Source: Candidatus Cloacimonadota bacterium
GTDB taxonomy: Bacteria > Cloacimonadota > Cloacimonadia > Cloacimonadales > TCS61
DNA: 47,927 bases
Direction: 5' to 3'
Assembly (NCBI GenBank): GCA_021108315.1
Contig: JAIORE010000159.1
Coordinates: 1 to 47,927, forward strand
Below are positions 1 to 8,528 of the stretch, in pieces (positions within the stretch are counted from its first letter, which is position 1; the number at the start of each line of letters is the position of its first letter). Position numbers and translations under genes: made by a program. The notes under the pieces are model-generated. The model worked only from the letters and a program-made list of their open reading frames with translations. It searched no databases and was not told the origin of the DNA.

Positions 1-240
1 CCTCTTAAATCAATTTGTGCCACCATATCTTCCATTTTCAATTTTTAGCCCAAAATGGAAATTATGCTGTCACTTTTTTTGGGAACAAAAATCTTGTAAA
101 TCTATACAGATTAGAAGAATAAGTTTCCCCAAAACCAAAAACACAAAAGTGACACCACTTTTTCCTTAAGGAAAAACTGCCATCACTTGAAGTACCGAAA
201 ATGGAAAACATGCTGTCACTTTTTACTAAATAATAAGTTA

Positions 241-317
241 TGGTGGGTGATACGGGATTCGAACCTGTGATCTCTACGATGTCAACGTAGCACTCTAACC
301 AACTGAGCTAATCACCC
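241..317 (-). tRNA. tRNA-Val (anticodon GAC), CCA encoded
   Basis: Reverse complement GGGTGATTAGCTCAGTTGGTTAGAGTGCTACGTTGACATCGTAGAGATCACAGGTTCGAATCCTGTATCACCCACCA: 7-bp acceptor GGGTGAT/ATCACCC, D arm, anticodon stem CTACG/CGTAG with loop TTGACAT, T arm GGTTCGAATCC, terminal CCA. Confidence 0.96.
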
Positions 318-418
318 ACTAATAATGTGAAATTTTTAAATCTATAAAATAGGTCAAGAAAATTGATTGAAAAAAAATATCAAAAAGCTTCTGGAATTAC
401 AGAAGCTTAATATAATTA

Positions 419-841
419 TCAAATAGTTAGTATAACTATTCCTCCCACAGTTAATAGCATACCAATTAGAGTTTTAACCGAAATAGTTTCTCCACCATAA
501 ATCATTCCCATAAAAGCACCGAAAAGCGGTGAGGTAAAGGCAATCGGCATAACCTTTGATAAAGGAGCACCTTTGATTGCCAAATAAAAACAAGTCATTC
601 CTATAGAGCCAGCAACAATTCCGCCACCAATAATCATATACAACAATGCTTTAGATCCGGCTTGAGGTAATGTCTTCCATTGAGGAAAACTAATAATCGC
701 CAAAATAATCAGAGCGATAAAGGTGCGAATGGTAATTCCCATTTGCGGAGAAAGCTTTCCGAGATGCAATCCTTTTTTTTCAAAATATCCACCTACTCCC
801 CAAGCAATTGCAGTGAGCAGAGCGAAAATCTGGGGTTTCAT
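419..841 (-). CDS. EamA/DMT-family transporter, single-domain half-size protein
   Basis: 140-aa ORF with about 5 hydrophobic segments and an EamA-like pattern (AIAWGVGGYFEKKGL, SPLFGAFMG). Its start overlaps the upstream gene stop (838-841). Confidence 0.8.
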   Translation of the reverse strand: MKPQIFALLTAIAWGVGGYFEKKGLHLGKLSPQMGITIRTFIALIILAIISFPQWKTLPQAGSKALLYMIIGGGIVAGSIGMTCFYLAIKGAPLSKVMPIAFTSPLFGAFMGMIYGGETISVKTLIGMLLTVGGIVILTI

Positions 842-2616
842 TGTTTTTTTATCCAGTTTACCAAGCCTTTTGCAGCGAATATTTCCATCAAAGCATCCGG
901 TAAAGGAGCAAATTCAAATTCTTTCTTATTTATTGTGATAACACCTTTTTCCAAGCTTACTTGAACTTTGTCTCCGGCTTGATATTCATCAACGATATTA
1001 GGTAAAACTATGATCGGTAATCCTTGATTTACAGAAGAACGATAAAAAATTCGATTTACTGATTTCACAATCACTGCTTTCACTCCAGCGTGAGCCAAGC
1101 CAACTGCCGGATGTTCTCTTGAACTACCACAACCGAAATTTTCACCGGCGATAATAACATCTTCAGCTTGAACATTATCAGTGAAATTATCATCAAATCC
1201 TTTGAAAAGGTGTGGCATAATTGCTTCTGGGTCTGAACTTAACACTTGATAAGTAAGATTACCGGCAAACATTTGGTCAGTGTTCAAATTATCAACATCT
1301 TTGTAGTTCCACACAGAATTGATTCTTCGATTGTCATCATTTGAAATATCAACAGTTGTGCTCTGTTCTTTTTTATATGGATAGTTGTCACTTGCTTGAA
1401 TCCCTCTTGGATCAGTGATTTCTCCCTTGAGAGCAGAATATGCTACACAAGCTGGAGAAGCTAAGTAAATTTGAGCTTCTTTGTTTCCCATTCTTCCTTT
1501 GAAATTCCTATTCGCAGTAGAGATCACAGTGTAACCATCAGCAGGAATACCTTGTCCAGTTCCTAAACAAGGACCACACGAAACAGCAAGTACACTTGCT
1601 CCGGCATTCATAAGTTTAGTGGTAAGCCCTTCTTCAATCATTTGTAGATAAATTTCCTTAGAAGCTGGAATTACTAATAGCTGGAAATTGTTTGCAATTT
1701 GTTTCCCATCAAGAATCTCTGCTGCAATCCTAATATCTTCCAAGCGACCATTAGTACAAGTTCCTATCAATCCTTGATTGAGTTTTGTTCCTTGAACTTC
1801 GGAAACTGCTTTCACATTATCTACGTGATGAGGAGCAGCTACAAGAGGATATAATTTACTAAGATCAATTTCAATTTCTCCTGAATATTCAGCATCTTCA
1901 TCTGCCCAGATACCTTTCTCAATTTTCTTTCCTAAGAATTTCCCTAAAACTTCATCAGGTGGAAATACGGCATTTTTTGCTCCCATTTCAGAAGCTAAAT
2001 TACAGAGAGTCATTCTTTGGGAAATTGAGAGATCTTTTATACCATCACCATGGAATTCGATAGACATATAGTTTGCTCCGGCAGAGCCTATCATTCCAAT
2101 AATCCAAAGTGAAATATCTTTTGCATAAACACCATCCGGTAATTTACCTTTGAGAGTAATTTTCATCGAATCAGGGACGAGGAACCATGTTTCTCCACGT
2201 TTCCATAGTCCGGCAGATTCTGTGCGATCAATACCGGCTGCCAGAGAATTAAAGGCTCCAGCAGTACAAGTATGGCTATCACTTCCTACGATAATCATTC
2301 CGGGCTTTGCATGATAACTCATCACTTGATGACAAATTCCATCTCCTACATCATGAAATTTTGCTATTTTTTGTTCGTTCACGAAATCACGAATAGTTTG
2401 ATATTGATTTGCCAGTTTTGCATTAGTAGGAGGAGCATTGTGGTCTAAAACAACAAGTAATTGCTCAGGATTTTTTACAAAATCACCACCCATTTTGTTA
2501 AACGTATTTTTGATACTAGCTGTGTTATCATGTGTTAAGACAATATCCGGTTTTCTAAAAACAATTGCCCCTTTTTCTGCATTTAAGATTTTTTCAACAA
2601 AGGTTTTCTTTTTCAT
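838..2616 (-). CDS. Aconitase-family hydratase (fused LeuC/LeuD-like domains)
   Basis: 592 aa; motifs VGSDSHTCTAGAFNSLAAG, LIGTCTNGRLEDIRIAAEIL, SCGPCLGTGQG (4Fe-4S cysteines), and swivel domain GENFGCGSSREHPAVGL. Confidence 0.92.
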   Translation of the reverse strand: MKKKTFVEKILNAEKGAIVFRKPDIVLTHDNTASIKNTFNKMGGDFVKNPEQLLVVLDHNAPPTNAKLANQYQTIRDFVNEQKIAKFHDVGDGICHQVMSYHAKPGMIIVGSDSHTCTAGAFNSLAAGIDRTESAGLWKRGETWFLVPDSMKITLKGKLPDGVYAKDISLWIIGMIGSAGANYMSIEFHGDGIKDLSISQRMTLCNLASEMGAKNAVFPPDEVLGKFLGKKIEKGIWADEDAEYSGEIEIDLSKLYPLVAAPHHVDNVKAVSEVQGTKLNQGLIGTCTNGRLEDIRIAAEILDGKQIANNFQLLVIPASKEIYLQMIEEGLTTKLMNAGASVLAVSCGPCLGTGQGIPADGYTVISTANRNFKGRMGNKEAQIYLASPACVAYSALKGEITDPRGIQASDNYPYKKEQSTTVDISNDDNRRINSVWNYKDVDNLNTDQMFAGNLTYQVLSSDPEAIMPHLFKGFDDNFTDNVQAEDVIIAGENFGCGSSREHPAVGLAHAGVKAVIVKSVNRIFYRSSVNQGLPIIVLPNIVDEYQAGDKVQVSLEKGVITINKKEFEFAPLPDALMEIFAAKGLVNWIKKQ

Positions 2617-2755
2617 TTGTTTCCTCCAATTATTTTGTGAATATTTTTTATAGGTTTATTCTTTAAGGAAAGTGCTTTCCTTTTTATTTAATGCTTACTA
2701 TATTATTGTTCTTTTCATTTTTTTCATTATTATCTATTCACTATTTATTATTCAC

Positions 2756-5122
2756 TTATTTCAGCAGTAGCATTCGTTTGGTTTCACTTACAAAATTATC
2801 AGATTTGATTCTGTATAAATAAATTCCTGAAGAAACTTTTTTTCTAAAATTGTCTTTCCCATCCCAGACAACAGAATTAATTTTAAATTTTTCCTGCATG
2901 CTTGCGGGATGAATTTTAAATTCGCGAATGCGTTGTCCTTTTGTGTTATATATTTCAATTTTCGTGTTTTTCGTGTTTTTTGTGGTTAAAAAAGATATTG
3001 TAGTTTCCGGATTAAAGGGATTGGGATAGTTTCCTATTAAACGGTTTTTTAGTCCCAAAATAGTGTCATCAAAGCTATCGTTATGTTCAGGAAAAGAGAT
3101 AAAATCAATCCAAGCACAATCTTCTCCACTACTTACTGAGCCATCTTTTTCATATCTCCATTTAAATTCATGAACACCAGTGGATACATTATAAGAAAAT
3201 TCTTGCCAATCTATTTCTCCAGACCATGAGGAAAGTTCAAAATCATCAATAAAAAAACGGAGATAATCATAATCGTTTTCAGAAGAAATTTTACTCCAGA
3301 AACTGATTTGTCCAGAAGCAGTAATATCCAAAGAGATAAGAAGATCAGTGGTTTCATTATCAGAAATATTACCTGATTCGGCAGAATAACTACCATCATA
3401 AGTGACATCTGAAACAATAAGCCAATCCTCAGCTCCTTCAAAATACCAATCTGATGGAAAAGTACCATCTTCAAAACTTTCCGCAGTACTTATGGATAAT
3501 TCAAATTCGAAATAATTGTTTTCAGTTGTTACAGAGACTTGTTGTGTTAAAGGAGAATAACCTGATTTTGTAACTTTAAAAGTATAAATATCTTCCCAAA
3601 CTTCGTCAAAAATAAAATTACCATTCACATCAGTATTTACCGCTTGTATAGAAGAATCTAATATTTCGACAATAGCATTATGAATTGGTTCTCCATTATC
3701 ATTATCAGAAACTAATCCGGTTACAGTAACACTTGTTTGGGGAATTAGAGTAACATCTAAAATCGTAATATCATTATCTGTAACCACTACATTTTCAAAG
3801 AGTTGAGGAACAAAACCTTCTGCTGAAAATAACAAATTCCAATCTCCTTCATCAATCATTCTATGATAGTTTCCCAAGGTTGGATTTGTATGAATTTCAG
3901 AATTTGTATGATCATGATCAACTAATGTAATCATAGCATCTAATGGATTTCCTGATTCATTAGTTACGATTCCACGAATCCCGTACAAACATTCTTCCAT
4001 ATAGAGTAAAAAAGATTCTTTGTTATAATCCCAATGTACATTTAACTCATTCTCGGGTAACATTTTTACATCTGAGAGTTCTAAAGTCATCTCTCTGCAG
4101 AAATGATAATAATTCATATAATCCTGACGACCACCATCTATGCTATACCAATCGTAACCATTAGTGATTCCATCATCAAAGCCCTCTAAATAATCTGTAG
4201 GACTAACCTCATGAACAGCATCAGCATAAGTATGGCAAACATCCTGCCACCAAATATCATCTGGATGTCTATCTACAATAGTATCCCAAGGATAATTTAC
4301 AACTTCCGCTCCACTGTGAAGATTTGAAGACAAAACTAAATTATGTTCTTCTGCAAAATCCATCATTACAATAGTCTCGGCTTGCCAAGCATTCCCGTCT
4401 GGATGTTCACCAGATATGAAATCGGGGAAATTTCGATTGAGATCAACTCCATTTGCATTCATTCGAGTTGCTCCATTAACTGAACTATTACCTCCGGCAA
4501 AAGTTCCATCTGGATTTGCCAGAGGGTTTATATAGATTTCTATATTATCTACAATATTAGTGATTCTATCAACAGAGCCATAATTACTGAGAAGATAATC
4601 AATTAATCTGAGTATCAAAACATATCCCACAAGTTCATCTCCATGCATTGTGGCAGTATAAAAAAATTCCGGTTCAGCCTCTTCTACAGTTATATTATCA
4701 GAAATTTTGGCTACAATCAATTCCCGTCCTTCTTCCGAGTTTCCTATGCTTTGAACACTACATAAATTAGGATAATCACTTTCAAATTGATACATCATAT
4801 CTACATAAGCTTCATAGGTTGGATATGAATCCCAATCACGCATCATCTCTTTGGAATTAGCCATTTGTAGTACATTTAAAGTGTTTGGATGAGGAAGCAT
4901 GGTTATTTGATAACCCATACTTTGAAATTTTCCTAGAGTTTCGTCGGTGGCGTAAGCCCACACTTGATTGTTTTTGACATTATCTATAGAAATTATTTGG
5001 GTAATCTTATCTAATTCTTTTCTAGAACTAATCGAAAAAGTAAAATAATATTCTGTAAATTTTTTTGAAAAGGCAGTTAAAATCATGAACATTAAAAAAG
5101 TAAAAACAATAATTTTTTTCAT
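2756..5122 (-). CDS. Secreted M14 (zinc) carboxypeptidase with carboxypeptidase-regulatory-like domains and C-terminal Por/FlgD-like sorting domain
   Basis: 788 aa; signal peptide; zinc motif MHGDE, NPDG, DLNRNF, LHSGAEVVNYPWD, catalytic-Glu region MTLELSD; C-term NYPNPFNPETTISF...SGIYLYRIKS...MLLLK. Confidence 0.9.
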   Translation of the reverse strand: MKKIIVFTFLMFMILTAFSKKFTEYYFTFSISSRKELDKITQIISIDNVKNNQVWAYATDETLGKFQSMGYQITMLPHPNTLNVLQMANSKEMMRDWDSYPTYEAYVDMMYQFESDYPNLCSVQSIGNSEEGRELIVAKISDNITVEEAEPEFFYTATMHGDELVGYVLILRLIDYLLSNYGSVDRITNIVDNIEIYINPLANPDGTFAGGNSSVNGATRMNANGVDLNRNFPDFISGEHPDGNAWQAETIVMMDFAEEHNLVLSSNLHSGAEVVNYPWDTIVDRHPDDIWWQDVCHTYADAVHEVSPTDYLEGFDDGITNGYDWYSIDGGRQDYMNYYHFCREMTLELSDVKMLPENELNVHWDYNKESFLLYMEECLYGIRGIVTNESGNPLDAMITLVDHDHTNSEIHTNPTLGNYHRMIDEGDWNLLFSAEGFVPQLFENVVVTDNDITILDVTLIPQTSVTVTGLVSDNDNGEPIHNAIVEILDSSIQAVNTDVNGNFIFDEVWEDIYTFKVTKSGYSPLTQQVSVTTENNYFEFELSISTAESFEDGTFPSDWYFEGAEDWLIVSDVTYDGSYSAESGNISDNETTDLLISLDITASGQISFWSKISSENDYDYLRFFIDDFELSSWSGEIDWQEFSYNVSTGVHEFKWRYEKDGSVSSGEDCAWIDFISFPEHNDSFDDTILGLKNRLIGNYPNPFNPETTISFLTTKNTKNTKIEIYNTKGQRIREFKIHPASMQEKFKINSVVWDGKDNFRKKVSSGIYLYRIKSDNFVSETKRMLLLK

Positions 5123-5291
5123 TAATTCTCCAATTTATAAAAAGTATAATTCATATGTCACTATTTAAAGTTTAGGTCAAATGACCAGTGGTTGATTTTG
5201 ACTTTCGTAAGTCCTTATTTTTCAACCACTGTGTCATCTTGAACTATACTGAAATAGGGTCAAATATGCACTTTCCTGTGGTTATTTGACC

Positions 5292-8057
5292 TTATTTCAA
5301 CAATAACATCTTATTTATTTTTTGATACTGACTAGTTTTCATTCGATAAAAATAAACACCACTGGAAACCGGATTCTCCTTAGAATCTTTTCCATTCCAG
5401 ACAATAGAATGTTCTCCGATCGGAAGTGACTCATATATCAAAGTTTTGATTTTTTGCCCTTTGATATTATAAATAGAAATCTTAACTTTTCCTTGATCTG
5501 CCAAAGAAAAACTTATTTCAGTTTCAGGATTGAACGGATTTGGGTAGTTATTTTTTAAAGATGTGATAAAATTGGTTTGATTTTGAGGACTTTCTGTTGC
5601 TATACCACAAGTAACAATATTAGAATGAACTGATTCTCCATCAGGATTTTCATAAAGTGCGGTTACAAAAATATATACATCTGCTTCTTCGTCCCCTGGA
5701 AGGTCAACTCCATAATAAGTTGTAATATTTGCTTCAACTTGAGCGATCTGATTAAAAGTAGCATAAACATTATATCCAATTAAGGTTGATTCGGAAGTTT
5801 CAGGAGTTTGCCAACTGAGATTATAAAAATTATCAGGGAAAGTATAAGTATGCTCCACTTCCAAATATTGAGGAGGATTGAAATCTGATGCATTGAATCC
5901 ATAACCGGGAATTGAAATATTATCCAACCAAACACAATCTGATCCTTCATCAACATATCCATCTTTTTCATAGAGCCATTTAAAAGTATGTTCTCCGGCT
6001 GATACTTCAAAAGTAGAAAGTGACCAATCCATTTCACCGCTCCATTGACCTTGATTTACTCCATCAATAAAAAATGTGAAAAAATCATAACCATTTTCGG
6101 TAGAAACTTTTTTATAAAATGTAATCTCAGCATTATTTTCTACTTCTACCGTAATGGAAACACCTGAAGAACTCCAGCCTGTAATACTTCCTGAACGAAT
6201 GGAATTTGCACCTTCATAAAATTCAGAATTATCTACAAACCAGCTAACATCTCCTTCCGAATTCATCTCAGTAAACTCATTTTCTTCAAAACCTATAATA
6301 TTTTGAGTAAACAGGTCTATTGTCAGATATTGATCAGATTCAAAAGTATATTCAGCCCAGAAAGTTGTGAAATTTTCTAAGGAATATTTAATTTGATAAT
6401 TTCCCGCTGGAATATCTGCAAAAATAAATTGTCCGTTAGGAGTTGAATAGATTGTTTCAACTGGTTCAGTTGCGGAGTGAGGATAAAGATCAATCTGTAC
6501 ATTTTCCAAAAGAGTTGAATTATTACCATCAATGATCATTCCGGAAACCAATACTGTAGCGGCTGGATTCAAAGGAATATCCAAAACAGTTTGCTGATCA
6601 GAAGTAATAATTACATTTGTAGAAAAATTCTCATATCCAAAAGCTGAAACTGTAATATCATAATTTCCTACAGGAAGAAAACGATAATAGGTTCCCAATT
6701 CATCGCTTTTGTATGGTTTTCGAAAGACACCCGTATCATCTACTCCATCCACATAGATCGTTGCGATTACAGGTTCATTCGTATTCGCATCTGTGATATG
6801 TCCCAGAACAATTGATTGATTCATACGATTCATAAGAATCATCGCTGCTTCGATATTTTCTTGAGAAATTTCTTCTATTTGATCATCTGGGGGAATAAAT
6901 TGAGTACCTAATTCTACTGTAAAACTAAAAATTCCGTGCTCTCCATAAGAATAATCGTCAGTTGTACCCATACAAGGATAAAGTTCCCACGCACTTTGAG
7001 GAGTATAATGACCGCTTGCAGTTCCGTCTGCTGAAATTGTTATTGCCATTGAAATAGCGAGTTCTTCCAAAGCGTCACGATCAGGAGCATTAACACCATT
7101 TGCATATCCAAACGGAAATAACACCAGTTCGCTATAACTATGATAGGTAATTCCTGCAATAAAATGATGACTTTCAATAAGATTTTTAACAGCTTCCACT
7201 TCAGGTTCAGAAAATGGATATGGTCCGTGATAGACTATAGAATACCAATCATCGGAAGATCCGGTAAGACCCCATTCCCAACTGTAATTTCTATTTGGAT
7301 CTACTCCATCAATTCCATTTGCATCAGTAACTTCCATAATTCCATTTTCATTATTATCTCGGGTATTTTTTCTCCACCAGAGGTTTGTTTCATCTGTTAC
7401 GACTTTGTGTCCATTTGGGTTTACTAGAGGAACAAACCAGATTTGAGAATTATTCACGTTATCAGTTATTTGGGTATTATCATTATATCCCATCAAAGTA
7501 TGATCCAATATAGCTAAAACAACTTCCAAACTGATCGGTTCACGAGCATGATGTTCGCCAAGATAATAAATGCATGGTTCATCCTCTTCGATCTCTACAT
7601 TATCAGAAACCTTTATCGCCCAAATTTCATGATTAAAATCTTGGTAAGCAGCATTGCCATTTTCGTAGTAAATTTTTCCCCAACTATCACCGATATCATA
7701 CAATTTACATATATTTGGATATTGAGCTTCGTACAGTTGTAATTGCTCTAGCGTCTCTTCATAAGTGTGATACAATCCAAGGTCTTTTGAGATTGAAAGG
7801 TTTTCTGATAACTGGGTTTCTGTTTGAGTAATTTTAAATTCTATTTCGCTATTAGTTAGAAATATTTCATCGTCTTTTGAAACCACTAAATCAATATACT
7901 CCGGTAGATTGATTGAGGCAATATCCCATTTCTGGTTTCTAAATAGTTCCAAAACTTGTGAAGTTGGATTTTCTATACGAACAACTTTTTTTTCTGCAAA
8001 AATTGATACGATAATTAGAAATAAGGTAATAAAGATTACAACTTTTTTTGAATTCAT
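5292..8057 (-). CDS. Secreted M14 (zinc) carboxypeptidase, paralogue of the preceding gene, with C-terminal sorting domain
   Basis: 921 aa; signal peptide; HHARE zinc motif, VNPNGHKV, DPNRNYSWEWG, TYHSYSELVLFPFG, FTVELGTQF; C-term NYPNPFNPETEISF...SGVYFYRMKT...MLLLK. Confidence 0.92.
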   Translation of the reverse strand: MNSKKVVIFITLFLIIVSIFAEKKVVRIENPTSQVLELFRNQKWDIASINLPEYIDLVVSKDDEIFLTNSEIEFKITQTETQLSENLSISKDLGLYHTYEETLEQLQLYEAQYPNICKLYDIGDSWGKIYYENGNAAYQDFNHEIWAIKVSDNVEIEEDEPCIYYLGEHHAREPISLEVVLAILDHTLMGYNDNTQITDNVNNSQIWFVPLVNPNGHKVVTDETNLWWRKNTRDNNENGIMEVTDANGIDGVDPNRNYSWEWGLTGSSDDWYSIVYHGPYPFSEPEVEAVKNLIESHHFIAGITYHSYSELVLFPFGYANGVNAPDRDALEELAISMAITISADGTASGHYTPQSAWELYPCMGTTDDYSYGEHGIFSFTVELGTQFIPPDDQIEEISQENIEAAMILMNRMNQSIVLGHITDANTNEPVIATIYVDGVDDTGVFRKPYKSDELGTYYRFLPVGNYDITVSAFGYENFSTNVIITSDQQTVLDIPLNPAATVLVSGMIIDGNNSTLLENVQIDLYPHSATEPVETIYSTPNGQFIFADIPAGNYQIKYSLENFTTFWAEYTFESDQYLTIDLFTQNIIGFEENEFTEMNSEGDVSWFVDNSEFYEGANSIRSGSITGWSSSGVSITVEVENNAEITFYKKVSTENGYDFFTFFIDGVNQGQWSGEMDWSLSTFEVSAGEHTFKWLYEKDGYVDEGSDCVWLDNISIPGYGFNASDFNPPQYLEVEHTYTFPDNFYNLSWQTPETSESTLIGYNVYATFNQIAQVEANITTYYGVDLPGDEEADVYIFVTALYENPDGESVHSNIVTCGIATESPQNQTNFITSLKNNYPNPFNPETEISFSLADQGKVKISIYNIKGQKIKTLIYESLPIGEHSIVWNGKDSKENPVSSGVYFYRMKTSQYQKINKMLLLK

Positions 8058-8179
8058 AATAATTCTCCTATCTATATAATTTTCTTAATTATGAAAAGCA
8101 TAAAATATTCCATAAGTTTTCATGGCAAAATTACGATCTCAAATTCATAGATTTATATTTTATATCACTAATTTTTTGG

Positions 8180-8356
8180 TTAGGAAATATAACCACCTTT
8201 TCTATCTGAAATTTTTAATTCCCAACCTTTTTCTTTGAAGAGTTCTTTTACATCTTGTTTGATGATTTCAAAATAATCTTTACCGGATTTTTTTGCAATA
8301 TCAGAAAGTTTTTTTTGAGCTTTGTATTTTTCTTTTAATAATTCACTTTTATACAT
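8180..8356 (-). CDS. Small basic 58-aa protein, possible toxin-antitoxin partner
   Basis: Not in ORF track (<60 aa). Translation MYKSELLKEKYKAQKKLSDIAKKSGKDYFEIIKQDVKELFKEKGWELKISDRKGGYIS*. Start overlaps the stop of the PIN-like remnant (TAATG). Confidence 0.6.
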   Translation of the reverse strand: MYKSELLKEKYKAQKKLSDIAKKSGKDYFEIIKQDVKELFKEKGWELKISDRKGGYIS

Positions 8357-8496
8357 TATTCCTCTGTAAATAATTCTAGGGGAGTTATTATTTCTGGTGT
8401 AGTTAAACCCAATTTTTCATTAATTATTCTTATATGTTGCTTTTTATTGGCATTTGCCAGATGATTACAGTTCCAAGTTAAAAGGAAGTCAATATT
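8356..8496 (-). pseudogene. C-terminal remnant of a PIN-domain (VapC-like) toxin
   Basis: Minus-strand reading gives ...DFLLTWNCNHLANANKKQHIRIINEKLGLTTPEIITPLELFTEE*, matching the PIN C-terminal pattern (ADFLLTWNxxHLANA...TPxEL). An in-frame TAA sits just upstream (8497-8499) and no N-terminal PIN half is seen. Confidence 0.6.
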
Positions 8497-8528
8497 TTAT
8501 AAAAGCAGTATTTTACCCTTAAATTTCA

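Noticed and set aside
3211-3474. Same-strand alternate-frame ORFs within CDSs (3211-3474, 5780-6037, 9431-9658, 10496-10726)
   Set aside because: Fully nested out-of-frame within well-supported genes; compositional artefacts.
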